This document shows positions 42,712 through 51,526 of a DNA stretch of 64,000 nt, piece after piece. Location: NCBI GenBank assembly GCA_025699025.1, contig JAILWJ010000002.1, forward strand, positions 248,001 through 312,000, read 5' to 3'. The notes under the pieces are model-generated. The model had not been told where the DNA came from. It worked only from the letters and a program-made list of their open reading frames with translations, and did no database searches. Every line of letters begins with the position of its first letter. Within the stretch, counting starts at the first letter, position 1. This DNA comes from Nitrosarchaeum sp. (GTDB lineage: Archaea > Thermoproteota > Nitrososphaeria > Nitrososphaerales > Nitrosopumilaceae). The position numbers and the translations under genes are program-made.

Positions 42712-43572
42712 TTGAAAAGTACTGCCAACACGAAGACTCTTTTAAAAAATAAAACTGTTTTAGTTACTGGCGGTGCGGGGAGTATTGGCTCTGCCTTAGT
42801 TAGAAGGCTGTTGGATTTTCCAATAAAGGCCGTTAGAGTTCTTGATATTGATGAACATGGACTGTTCAAACTCAATCGCTCTATAGATGATAAACGCTTT
42901 AGACCGTTGTTAGGAAGTGTCATGGATCGTGAGAGAGTTGACATGGCAATGCAAAATGTGGATATAGTTTTTCATTTAGCTGCTGTCAAAAATATTGAAA
43001 TCACCGAATTTAACCCGATAGAAACTATTGATGTAATCATTAATGGAACCGTCAATGTGATCAAGTCCACCATTACCCACAAGCCTGGTTTTTTCATAAA
43101 CATCAGTACCGATAAGGCAGCTGATGCCTCTACACTGTATGGCTCTACCAAGCAGTTGGCAGAAAAACTTACCAGCTGGGCTGGATTTCATGTTGAATCT
43201 ACAAACTTCGGTACCGTCAGACTGGGTAACGTTTTGGAAACTAGGGGAAACGTGTTTGAAATTTGGAATGATGAAAATAACGAGGGCAAACCATTATCCA
43301 TTACGGATCCCCTGATGACTAGGTATTATTTTTCAGTTAATGAAGCCGTGGATTTTATTCTGCTATCCATGTCAAAAATCAAGCTAGGCGAAATTTGCAT
43401 TCCAAAAATGAAAAAATATAACATGATAGACCTTGCGTCAAAAATCTCAAAGAAACATAAAATAATTGGAATACGCCGTGGTGAAAAACTAGACGAGATA
43501 TTGCTTACTGAAGACGAGAAGGCACACTCTCAGGAACTGAGCAACATGTGGATCATAAAAACTAATTCTTAG
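42712..43572 (+). CDS. NAD-dependent UDP-sugar 4,6-dehydratase-like (FlaA1/PseB/CapD type)
   Basis: 286 aa from TTG 42712. TVLVTGGAGSIGSALVRRLL is the cofactor loop; NISTDKAADASTLYGSTKQLAEKL holds the SxDKA and YGSTK catalytic motifs of the PseB/FlaA1 branch, and the end has GIRRGEKLDEILLTEDE. It should remove water from UDP-GlcNAc to give a 4-keto-6-deoxy sugar, the substrate for the facing aminotransferase. About 40 residues shorter than PseB. Confidence 0.85.
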   Translation: MKSTANTKTLLKNKTVLVTGGAGSIGSALVRRLLDFPIKAVRVLDIDEHGLFKLNRSIDDKRFRPLLGSVMDRERVDMAMQNVDIVFHLAAVKNIEITEFNPIETIDVIINGTVNVIKSTITHKPGFFINISTDKAADASTLYGSTKQLAEKLTSWAGFHVESTNFGTVRLGNVLETRGNVFEIWNDENNEGKPLSITDPLMTRYYFSVNEAVDFILLSMSKIKLGEICIPKMKKYNMIDLASKISKKHKIIGIRRGEKLDEILLTEDEKAHSQELSNMWIIKTNS

Positions 43573-44723
43573 TTTTTTGTCTCAAAAAAGCCTGCTATTG
43601 ATTCTATCATGTAATCCATCTCTTCTAGAGTCATATTTGGAAACATTGGCAGTGTCAAAATTTTCTCGGAGATTTCCGTAGTAACTGGGAGAGAATCGTT
43701 ATTGCTCTCTGATTGTTTTTTGTAAAACTCTGTCATGTGTATTGGATTGAAATACACTTTGCACAAAATGCTTTTGCCTAGCAGGAATTTCTGCAGTTCG
43801 TCACGCGTTTTTTTATCTTGGAGTTTTATTGTATAGAACTGATAGGTATGCTCTGATCCGTATTTTGGGTCAGGAACCTCTATTGGAAATCGCTTTATCC
43901 TCTTGGAAATATACTCTGCATTGTTTTTTCGTTTAGAAATTAGAAAATCCAATTTTCTTAACTGTGACAAGCCCAAGGCCGCAGTAATTGAGGAAATTCT
44001 CCAATTGTATCCTACGCTTAAATATGATGCTTCATCTGGATTGCTAAAATAATTTACAGTATCCACACGACCGTGTGATCTTATTAGTTTTAGTTTCTCA
44101 TAGACTTCCTTTGACTGTGTTGCTACTGCCCCACCTTCTCCTGTGGTCAACACCTTGTTACCACAAAAGCTAAAAATTGTAGTCTCTGAAACACTTCCAA
44201 TCTTTCTACCGTTTATGCTGGATCCTAAACTCTCTGCCGCATCCTCGATAACTTTTATTTTATTATCTTGAGCAATCTTTGTTATCTCAAAAATATCGCA
44301 TGCTGCCCCAGCATAGTCCATTGGGATTATCGCCGTGGTTTTTGGCGAAATTTTTTTAGCTACTGATACCGGGTCTAACCCAAAATTGTGCCTTTCAATA
44401 TCTGCAAAGATCGGCTTTGCCCCTACAAACAATACTGAATTTGCCGTTGCAATAAATGAAAATGATGGCACTATCACCTCGGTATTTTTTTGAATGTTGT
44501 TTGCTAGCAGTGCTGCATGTAATGAAGATGTGCCTGAGTTCATTACACAGCAATAGTCGGCATTTATTTTACTGCATAACTCGTTTTCAAACTCTTCAAT
44601 TTCTGGCCCGAGTGCCCAATTACTTCCACGTTTGATTATTTTTGCAATTGACTGTACATCTTCGTCGTCTGTGTATATCCTATACAGCGGAATTTTCCAT
44701 TTCTCAAGGTTCTGCTCCTTCAA
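43569..44723 (-). CDS. DegT/DnrJ/EryC1-type sugar aminotransferase
   Basis: 384 aa. PLP enzyme converting a keto-sugar to an amino-sugar. Marks: NSGTSSLHAALLAN (about 61), VIEDAAESLGSSINGRKIGS (Asp/Gln region), FSFCGNKVLTTGEGG with the PLP-binding Lys, and YNWRISSITAALGLSQL. The facing dehydratase supplies the 4-keto substrate; together these give a UDP-4-amino-4,6-dideoxy sugar on the route to legionaminic/pseudaminic-type acids. Its end overlaps that gene by 4 bp. Confidence 0.9.
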   Translation of the reverse strand: MKEQNLEKWKIPLYRIYTDDEDVQSIAKIIKRGSNWALGPEIEEFENELCSKINADYCCVMNSGTSSLHAALLANNIQKNTEVIVPSFSFIATANSVLFVGAKPIFADIERHNFGLDPVSVAKKISPKTTAIIPMDYAGAACDIFEITKIAQDNKIKVIEDAAESLGSSINGRKIGSVSETTIFSFCGNKVLTTGEGGAVATQSKEVYEKLKLIRSHGRVDTVNYFSNPDEASYLSVGYNWRISSITAALGLSQLRKLDFLISKRKNNAEYISKRIKRFPIEVPDPKYGSEHTYQFYTIKLQDKKTRDELQKFLLGKSILCKVYFNPIHMTEFYKKQSESNNDSLPVTTEISEKILTLPMFPNMTLEEMDYMIESIAGFFETKN

Positions 44724-44776
44724 TTATTTTCATCTTTTCAAAAACGTCGTGTTATAAAAATTCATTATTCTTTATC

Positions 44777-46069
44777 CTAGCATGATCTGCTTTTTGCAAT
44801 CCTTACCAGTTCTTTTGCAATTCTTTCAGATGCTTTTCCGTCCAATCTGTAAAAATAGTCTTCAATAAACTCTTTCAAATTTTGATCGTTTTCAAATTCT
44901 TTATTTTTTGCATCTAAAACAGAATTGATTACCTCCTTTTCATTTTTGCATGCAAGAACAACTTTTCTATCTACGAATATGTCATTTTTTAAATTGTAAA
45001 AATTGCATACTATGATTGGTTTCTTGCACATTAGTGCGTAAACCAGTGATGATGCGCCCGAGTATGTTATTATGATATCAGAGTTTACAATGTATTCTAA
45101 AATGTCCCCTTTCTGGAATATTTCTATTGAATTGTCTATGTTGTGTATCAGTGATTCATAGTCTGACAGTTGTTCGCTTGACGGATGAATCTTAACTGTA
45201 ATTGAAAGCTTGTCTTTGTGTTTTGATAGTTCTGTGATGACTTTTTTCACCAGTGAGTCTCGTTGCTCCTTGGTCCAAATGCCATGCTCATACATTGCAT
45301 GAGTTAGAAATAGGACGCTTGTCTTTGAGTTTTTTTGTTTGACTTTTTCTAATTCCTGAATCTGTTTTGCTGCTGAATCATACATCGGAATTCCTGTAAC
45401 GATTAGCTTTTCTTTATCATACCCCTTTGAGATTAATGTATTAAGTAACTTTTCAGTCTCAACAAAATGGACATCGCATGAAAACACAGGATTGTGTAAA
45501 TTTTTGTAAACAGTAAGATGTGATTTGACCAAAATACAAAAGTACTTTAGAATTTTAAAAAAACTCCATCCTACTGCTTTTTGTGTTTTTAGCAAGAAAA
45601 ATAATTTGTAGAGGAAAAATCTGCCCCTTCGCATGAATTTTTTTTCCTCTTTGCCGCTATCTGTTGGAACTGAGCTCTCAAAAAAATGTGTCAAATATGT
45701 TTTAAACAATTCTAGCTCGTTGTCTTTGATGAATATCTCATTTACAAGCTCGCCTACCACTGGAATCCCCAGTTTCTTACCTGCAATGGATATGGCAAAA
45801 TCTGGAAGATTCAAAGTTGGTGCTGCCCAAACTATGTCCGGCTCATATTTTTTTATAGCCTCAACGGCATTGTGAAAGTCATGGATGTCTATTACAATGT
45901 TGTTTTTGTCAGTATATTTTCCAGTATCGATTCTTTCTGGTTTGTAGACTAGCCAAATTATTTGTAGCTCTTCGCTATTATTCATACAACGGGAAATATT
46001 CTCAAAAGAATGTGTCCTGTATGATCTAATGTCTGGAGTCGTGTGCAAAGCTGTCAAAATTTTTATCAT
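44777..46069 (-). CDS. Probable GT-B glycosyltransferase
   Basis: 430 aa. The C-terminal half resembles GT-B or CDP-glycerol/polysialyltransferase-like proteins: SVLFLTHAMYEHG, ITVKIHPSSEQLSDYESL and SDIIITYSGASSLVYALMCKKPIIVC, where an acceptor/nucleotide loop is expected. The N-terminus reads as a first Rossmann fold (LHTTPDIRSYR; PDIVWAAPTLNLPDF). No sure family assignment; the context suggests it attaches the sugars made here. Confidence 0.6.
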   Translation of the reverse strand: MIKILTALHTTPDIRSYRTHSFENISRCMNNSEELQIIWLVYKPERIDTGKYTDKNNIVIDIHDFHNAVEAIKKYEPDIVWAAPTLNLPDFAISIAGKKLGIPVVGELVNEIFIKDNELELFKTYLTHFFESSVPTDSGKEEKKFMRRGRFFLYKLFFLLKTQKAVGWSFFKILKYFCILVKSHLTVYKNLHNPVFSCDVHFVETEKLLNTLISKGYDKEKLIVTGIPMYDSAAKQIQELEKVKQKNSKTSVLFLTHAMYEHGIWTKEQRDSLVKKVITELSKHKDKLSITVKIHPSSEQLSDYESLIHNIDNSIEIFQKGDILEYIVNSDIIITYSGASSLVYALMCKKPIIVCNFYNLKNDIFVDRKVVLACKNEKEVINSVLDAKNKEFENDQNLKEFIEDYFYRLDGKASERIAKELVRIAKSRSC

Positions 46070-46201
46070 TTCTATTTCGTATTAAAAACCCCCTCTTATT
46101 CAATTTTAAATGGTATTTTTAAAATTCTTGATTGAATTAAATTTTTTATCTTCTTTTTTATCCAAAAAGTTAATAGATCTTTGAAGATAAAATGTCTGTA
46201 A

Positions 46202-47176
46202 TTGAAATTTATAGATAAACCTAGTGGTTGCTTTTGTGACAGATTAGCCTCCGAACCTATGCTGGAACCTGTTGATATTATAATGATGACACTAGACGCA
46301 GAGTTTTTTCTTGAAAAATCACTCTATACTATTTACAAAGAAATTCCTGTAAATAGACTAATAGTTTGTGACGGTGGTTCAAAAGACTCCACAATCAAAT
46401 TACTTGAAAATTTTCCTAGAACTGAAGTTCATATCAAATCTGAATTGAAAACCGGTGCAAAATCTCTTGAATTCTTAATATCTCAGGTAAAGACAGATTG
46501 GTTTGTCTTAATTGATTCTGATATTGAAATTCCATCTGGATGGTATGATGAAATGGCAAAAAACAAGGAACAGTATGATGCAATTGAAAATGGCAAGGTG
46601 TATCTTGCCTATCATAAATATAAAATCGATGAGGAAAAATTACAAGATGATACTAGAGCAGGCACTCAATGCCATTTGTTAAAAACCAACGCTCTAAAGA
46701 ATTTTCATTGCGATGACGATTTTATGTGGCGTCACACCGATTTTCTTTTACAACAAACAATAGAACAATCAGGCTTCAAATATGGCAAAGTCAATTCAAC
46801 CTATCACGTTCATAATGAAACAGAAAGAATACCCTATTCTTCTGATGAAACTAAAGCATACAGAATTATTGTTATCGATGAGCCCAAGTATATCATCTTG
46901 GATAAGAAAAAAGCCAGACAAAAGGATCTTGATAATGCTAGAGCGATCGTAAAATATCTTGATCCTGACTATCACCTAGTCAAACGATATCCTGGATTTG
47001 ATTTTGTTATTAGGATTTTAGATCGAAATTGGATCAAAAAATCAAATCCCAAATGGCTAAAACGCTATGATCATTCAAAATCATTCCCTTTCTTTTTCAA
47101 GTATTTGATATACAAGTACGTAATAACAAAAAATAATAAAATTCGCAATTATGTTATGAAAAAATACCGTCAATGA
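46202..47176 (+). CDS. GT2-like glycosyltransferase
   Basis: 324 aa from a TTG (46202); ATG 46259 (MLEPVDIIMM) is the alternative, just before the first strand. GT-A motifs: DIIMMTLDAEFFLEKSLYTI, VCDGGSKDSTIKLLENF and WFVLIDSDIEIPSGW (DSD metal site). The C-terminal region is rich in basic residues and may touch the membrane. Starts a long plus-strand run with gmd and downstream genes. Confidence 0.78.
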   Translation: MKFIDKPSGCFCDRLASEPMLEPVDIIMMTLDAEFFLEKSLYTIYKEIPVNRLIVCDGGSKDSTIKLLENFPRTEVHIKSELKTGAKSLEFLISQVKTDWFVLIDSDIEIPSGWYDEMAKNKEQYDAIENGKVYLAYHKYKIDEEKLQDDTRAGTQCHLLKTNALKNFHCDDDFMWRHTDFLLQQTIEQSGFKYGKVNSTYHVHNETERIPYSSDETKAYRIIVIDEPKYIILDKKKARQKDLDNARAIVKYLDPDYHLVKRYPGFDFVIRILDRNWIKKSNPKWLKRYDHSKSFPFFFKYLIYKYVITKNNKIRNYVMKKYRQ

Positions 47177-47219
47177 ACGTACTCTTATATTTGCCACTCC
47201 TTTTTTGATGATATAAAAT

Positions 47220-48302
47220 ATGAAACGTGCTCTGATTACAGGCGTTACCGGACAAGATGGGGCTTATCTGAGTAAGCTGTTACTTGATAAAGGCTATGAC
47301 GTTTATGGCACTTTTAGACGTTCATCAACACCTAATTTTTGGCGACTGCAAAGCTTGGGAATTTTTTCAAGACTTCATCTGATTCCGTCTGATTTGGTAG
47401 ATATGGGTTCATTGATGGAAGCTGTAAAAGTTTCAAGACCTGATGAAATTTACAATTTAGCTGCATCAAGTTTTGTAAGTACTGCGTTTGAGCAACCAGT
47501 GGGAAATGCAGAAATTACAGGAATAGCTGTCACCAAACTACTTGAAACTATCAGATTTCTAAATCCAAAAATAAAATTTTATCAGGCGTCAACAAGTGAG
47601 ATGTATGGCAATTCTAGTGATTCTTCCTTGTCTGAAACCACTCCGTTTCATCCTGCCAGTCCTTATGCAATCTCCAAATTATACGGGCATTGGATGACTG
47701 ATGTTTATAGAAAGGCATATGGGATTTTTGCCTGTACAGGAATTCTATTTAATCATGAATCACCACTTCGTGGGCTTGAATTTGTTTCTAGAAAAATCAC
47801 AAATGGTGTTGCCAAAATCAAACTGGGTCTTGAAAAAAAACTAGTTTTGGGAAACCTCAATGCTCAACGTGATTGGGGACTTGCGTCTGAATATATGGAA
47901 GGAATATACAAAATCATGCATTACAAATATCCTGAAACGTTTGTACTCAGCACTAATGAATCACACAGTGTAAAAGAATTTGCCCAACTTGCTTTTGAAT
48001 CCGTTGATTTAGATTGGAAAAAATATGTTAAAATTGATAAAAGGTTCATGCGTCCATTGGAAGTAAATTATCTCAGAGGTAACAACTCTAAAGCGGTAAA
48101 AAAACTAAAATGGAAACCAAAAATCAAATTTGAAAAACTTGTTGATATTATGCTTAAAGAAGACTTGACCCGGTGGGAAAATTTCTTGCAGGGCAGGTCT
48201 TTTCCTTGGGATGCTCCGTTATACCCAGATGAAAATAAGATCATAACTAGGAATAGCCTAGAGAATAAAACCTCTACCAAGCTATCTAGAAAAACAAAGT
48301 GA
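47220..48302 (+). CDS. gmd: GDP-mannose 4,6-dehydratase
   Basis: 360 aa. Makes GDP-4-keto-6-deoxymannose. TGVTGQDGAYLSKLLLDKGYDVYGTFRRSS (read in part) is the unmistakable N-terminus; QASTSEMYGNS and PYAISKLYGHWMTDVYR give the catalytic Tyr-x-x-x-Lys; LFNHESPLRG and LGNLNAQRDWG are diagnostic. TATA-like TTATATTT lies 26 bp upstream. Its stop overlaps the GTG start of the next gene, indicating coupling. Confidence 0.95.
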   Translation: MKRALITGVTGQDGAYLSKLLLDKGYDVYGTFRRSSTPNFWRLQSLGIFSRLHLIPSDLVDMGSLMEAVKVSRPDEIYNLAASSFVSTAFEQPVGNAEITGIAVTKLLETIRFLNPKIKFYQASTSEMYGNSSDSSLSETTPFHPASPYAISKLYGHWMTDVYRKAYGIFACTGILFNHESPLRGLEFVSRKITNGVAKIKLGLEKKLVLGNLNAQRDWGLASEYMEGIYKIMHYKYPETFVLSTNESHSVKEFAQLAFESVDLDWKKYVKIDKRFMRPLEVNYLRGNNSKAVKKLKWKPKIKFEKLVDIMLKEDLTRWENFLQGRSFPWDAPLYPDENKIITRNSLENKTSTKLSRKTK

Positions 48303-49579
48303 GACAAATGTATCCTGCAGATATGAAGTCAATTAGCAGATGCAGAGTCTGTGAAAATACGAATCTGAAAAAAATTCTCTCTCTGGGGGATCAACATCTG
48401 GTGGATTTTGTAGAAAATAACCACGATGAAAAACTAATTGCTCCGTTGGAGTTGGTTTTATGTAACAAGAATAACGGCGGATGTGGTTTGCTGCAGCTTT
48501 ATCATACGGTTCCCGCAGACTTGCTATACAGGAGATTTTGGTACAAAAGCGGAGTCAATCAAACCATTAGAAATGATCTAGAAAACATTGTAAGAAATGC
48601 AGAAAAAAGAATCAGCTTAACTGATCAGGACTTTGTGATAGACATTGGAGCAAATGATGGAACACTTTTGCGATTTTACACAAACCGTGCCTTGAATCTA
48701 ATAGGGTTTGAACCTGCCAAAAATTTGGTTGATGAAGCAAAGAAGGAAAATACTGCAATTATAAATAATTATTTTAATTCAAATGACTTTGTACAAAAAT
48801 TTGGCAGCAAGAAAGCAAAAATTATTACCAGCATCTCGATGTTTTACGATTTAGACAATCCAGACAATTTTGTTGATGACATTTCAAAAATATTGGATGA
48901 TGATGGCATTTGGATTGTCCAAATGAATTATCTTGTAACAATGTTAGAAAATAATGCATTTGACAACATTGTCCATGAACACCTAGAGTATTATTCTTTA
49001 CAATCATTGGAATTTTTATTACAAAAACATGATCTGGAAGTATTTGATATTGAGTTTAACAATATCAATGGCGGAAGCATGAGGACATACATTAAGCGCA
49101 TTGGCTGTAAAAAATTCCCTGTTTCTGATAATGTGCAAGAGACTAGAAACTATGAAAAGAATCTTGGTTTGGACACAGAAAAACCGTATGTGGATTTTGC
49201 CTCGAGAATTCAAAAGCTAAAAAATGAAACTGTATCTTTTATTCAAGACGAGGTAAAAAGCGGGCAAAAAATCCATGTTTATGGCGCATCCACCAGAGGC
49301 AATACTCTTTTGCAATATTATGAATTAAACTCATCACTTGTACAGGCTGCATCTGAAAGAAATCCCGACAAATGGGGCAAGCATACAGTAGGCACCAACA
49401 TAGTGATCATTTCTGAGGAGGAATCCAGAAAAGCAAAGCCTGATTATTATTTAATTCTCCCGTGGTATTTTCTTGATGAGTTCTTGGAAAGAGAAAAGCC
49501 ATTTCTTTTACAAGGTGGAAAATTTATTGTCCCTTTGCCCGAATTAAAAATTATTAAGTACGATGATATTCCTAACTAA
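48299..49579 (+). CDS. Zinc-containing sugar C-methyltransferase (TylCIII/NovU-like)
   Basis: 426 aa starting at GTG 48299. The N-terminal zinc-binding part CRVCENTNLKKILSLGDQHLVD and CGLLQL, the SAM domain VIDIGANDGTLLRFY (about 118), HEHLEYYSLQSLEFLL with the catalytic His/Glu/Tyr region, and C-terminal GASTRGNTLLQYY together match NDP-keto-sugar C-3 methyltransferases. The donor could be the GDP-keto-sugar from Gmd or the CDP-keto-sugar from RfbG. Confidence 0.85.
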   Translation: MRQMYPADMKSISRCRVCENTNLKKILSLGDQHLVDFVENNHDEKLIAPLELVLCNKNNGGCGLLQLYHTVPADLLYRRFWYKSGVNQTIRNDLENIVRNAEKRISLTDQDFVIDIGANDGTLLRFYTNRALNLIGFEPAKNLVDEAKKENTAIINNYFNSNDFVQKFGSKKAKIITSISMFYDLDNPDNFVDDISKILDDDGIWIVQMNYLVTMLENNAFDNIVHEHLEYYSLQSLEFLLQKHDLEVFDIEFNNINGGSMRTYIKRIGCKKFPVSDNVQETRNYEKNLGLDTEKPYVDFASRIQKLKNETVSFIQDEVKSGQKIHVYGASTRGNTLLQYYELNSSLVQAASERNPDKWGKHTVGTNIVIISEEESRKAKPDYYLILPWYFLDEFLEREKPFLLQGGKFIVPLPELKIIKYDDIPN

Positions 49580-49596
49580 AATCTAGAGGTATTTCA

Positions 49597-50514
49597 GTGC
49601 ATTTTTTGATTACAGGTGGTTCTGGGTTTATTGGAAGTGCGTTTGCAAAAAGACTGCTATCCCTTGGCCATCATGTGACTATTTTTGATGACAAGCCATT
49701 GGAACAATCATTTCGTCTGGAACCAATAAAAAATCAAATTAGTTATAAACAAATTGACTTTACAAAACTATCTGCGTTAAAGTCTGAAGTTGTTGGCTTT
49801 GATGTCGTTGCTCACTTTTATTTCAGGGCAAACACGTCAGTTAAAGATCCAAATGATGATTTTGAAAAAAGTATGTTATCCACATTCAACCTTCTTGAAT
49901 CCATACGTGCAAATAAAATTAAAAAAATAGTTTTTTTATCAGGCGCCGCTGTCTATGGAAACCCATCGGTATTTCCTACAAGTGAAACTTATGGCCCCTT
50001 GACTCCAGTTTCCCTTTATGGCGCATTTAAAATCTCAAGTGAGGCACTATTGTCTGCATATTCTGCACTATTTGACATTGATGTGTTGGTCTTTCGACTG
50101 GGAAATGTTGTTGGCCCTCATATGACAAGAGGAATTATTTTTGATCTAATTAAAAAGCTAAAGAATAATTTTGACTTTGTTGAAATATTGGGCAACGGTG
50201 AGCAAATTAAAGACTTTATTTATCTAGATGACTGCATCGATGGAATTTTACATGTCTTGAATAACTCCAAGGAGAAATTCTCGCTCTTTAATCTCAGTTC
50301 TGGCACCACCATTTCTGTAAATGACATTGCAAAAATTGTAAAACAAGAGATGAATCTAGCACACATAACAAACAGATACTCAAATTCTGAACTAGGATGG
50401 GTTGGAGACGTTCAAAAAGTTCATTTTGATATATCCAAAATACGACAATTTGGATGGTCTCCTAAATTTGATTCAAAGCAGGCCATAGTATCTGCAACAA
50501 AAGACCTACTTTGA
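49597..50514 (+). CDS. NAD-dependent epimerase/dehydratase
   Basis: 305 aa starting at GTG 49597, with GAGGT 10 nt upstream. FLITGGSGFIGSAFAKRLL is the cofactor loop; FLSGAAVYGNPSVFPTSE and SLYGAFKISSEALL contain the SSA/YxxxK-type catalytic groups; QIKDFIYLDDCIDGILHVL is typical of sugar epimerases. It probably finishes the sugar modified by the upstream methyltransferase. Confidence 0.87.
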   Translation: MHFLITGGSGFIGSAFAKRLLSLGHHVTIFDDKPLEQSFRLEPIKNQISYKQIDFTKLSALKSEVVGFDVVAHFYFRANTSVKDPNDDFEKSMLSTFNLLESIRANKIKKIVFLSGAAVYGNPSVFPTSETYGPLTPVSLYGAFKISSEALLSAYSALFDIDVLVFRLGNVVGPHMTRGIIFDLIKKLKNNFDFVEILGNGEQIKDFIYLDDCIDGILHVLNNSKEKFSLFNLSSGTTISVNDIAKIVKQEMNLAHITNRYSNSELGWVGDVQKVHFDISKIRQFGWSPKFDSKQAIVSATKDLL

Positions 50515-50595
50515 ACTTCTTTCTAATGATTACCATGCATATGATAATTATTTAATAATTCATATTATGTGCAATAATATTTTGTGTGTTTATCC

Positions 50596-51498
50596 ATGAA
50601 AAATGTCTCTTTATTGGATTATCTTCTAGCTTTCAGGTATTCTTTTTATAACTTTTTCAAATTATTTTTATTTGATTATGTAAAAACCTACAAAAATTTC
50701 TCTCACGTGTTATCTTCTACTTTCATTAAAAAACAGTTTCCAGTGAAAGTGGTGCTGAAATCTGGTAAAACATATTCTCTTCAAGATGCACACCAAGTGC
50801 GGTTTTTGTCTTCAAACAATTCTTGGAAGTTTTGTACTATAGAAGATTCAGTTATCACCATTTTACCAAAATCATTACCTCCTGTAAAATTCTCTAATTG
50901 GGAACATGGGGGTGATTTAATTGGAGTATTTCTAATTGAGGAGTACAAAACTTTACCTGTGAAAAACAGTATTGTGATTGATATAGGCGGAAATGTTGGC
51001 GATTCTGCAATCTATTTTGCTTTGAAAGGTGCAAAAAAAGTAATTTCTTTTGAGCCTTCAATTAAAAACTCTGAGTTTGCCAAAAAAAATATTGAATTAA
51101 ATAATTTAAATGATAAAATTATTTTTAACTTGAAGGCTGTTACAGCTAATACGGGTTTTATTAAAATTGATCCAGATATGTCTGGTAACCAAGGAAAAAT
51201 AACTCATCATGAAAACGGCATTGAAATTCCTTCAATAACATTGGATGATATTGTAAAAAACCATGTTTCAGAAAATGCGGTATTAAAAATTGATTGCGAA
51301 GGATGTGAATACGACATTATTAATCAAACATCTGATTCAACTTTGAAATATTTTAGTCACATTCAAATCGAATATCATCATGGATACAAAGATCTTAAAA
51401 CAAAATTAGAAAAAATAGGCTTTGTTGTAAAGATCTCCCGTCCTATTCGTTTTAAGAAAAACATGTTTGTGGGACATATTTATGCATATCAAAAATAA
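50596..51498 (+). CDS. FkbM-family methyltransferase
   Basis: 300 aa from ATG 50596; a GTG at 50584 would add four residues. SAM motif IVIDIGGNVGDSAIYFALKGA, acidic strand VISFEPS, then VLKIDCEGCEYDII, the hallmark of FkbM enzymes, and IQIEYHHGY. O-methylates a hydroxyl, here probably on a glycan. The first 100 residues are an extra domain without recognised fold. Confidence 0.88.
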   Translation: MKNVSLLDYLLAFRYSFYNFFKLFLFDYVKTYKNFSHVLSSTFIKKQFPVKVVLKSGKTYSLQDAHQVRFLSSNNSWKFCTIEDSVITILPKSLPPVKFSNWEHGGDLIGVFLIEEYKTLPVKNSIVIDIGGNVGDSAIYFALKGAKKVISFEPSIKNSEFAKKNIELNNLNDKIIFNLKAVTANTGFIKIDPDMSGNQGKITHHENGIEIPSITLDDIVKNHVSENAVLKIDCEGCEYDIINQTSDSTLKYFSHIQIEYHHGYKDLKTKLEKIGFVVKISRPIRFKKNMFVGHIYAYQK

Positions 51499-51526
51499 TA
51501 TCTTTCATACTCTTAAGTGAAAGAAG

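Noticed and set aside
44777-46069. UDP-GlcNAc 2-epimerase identity for the 430-aa protein
   Set aside because: The GT-B-like C-terminal half looks similar at first sight, but the epimerase signatures seen in the two true 2-epimerases (31-32 kb, 38 kb) are absent.
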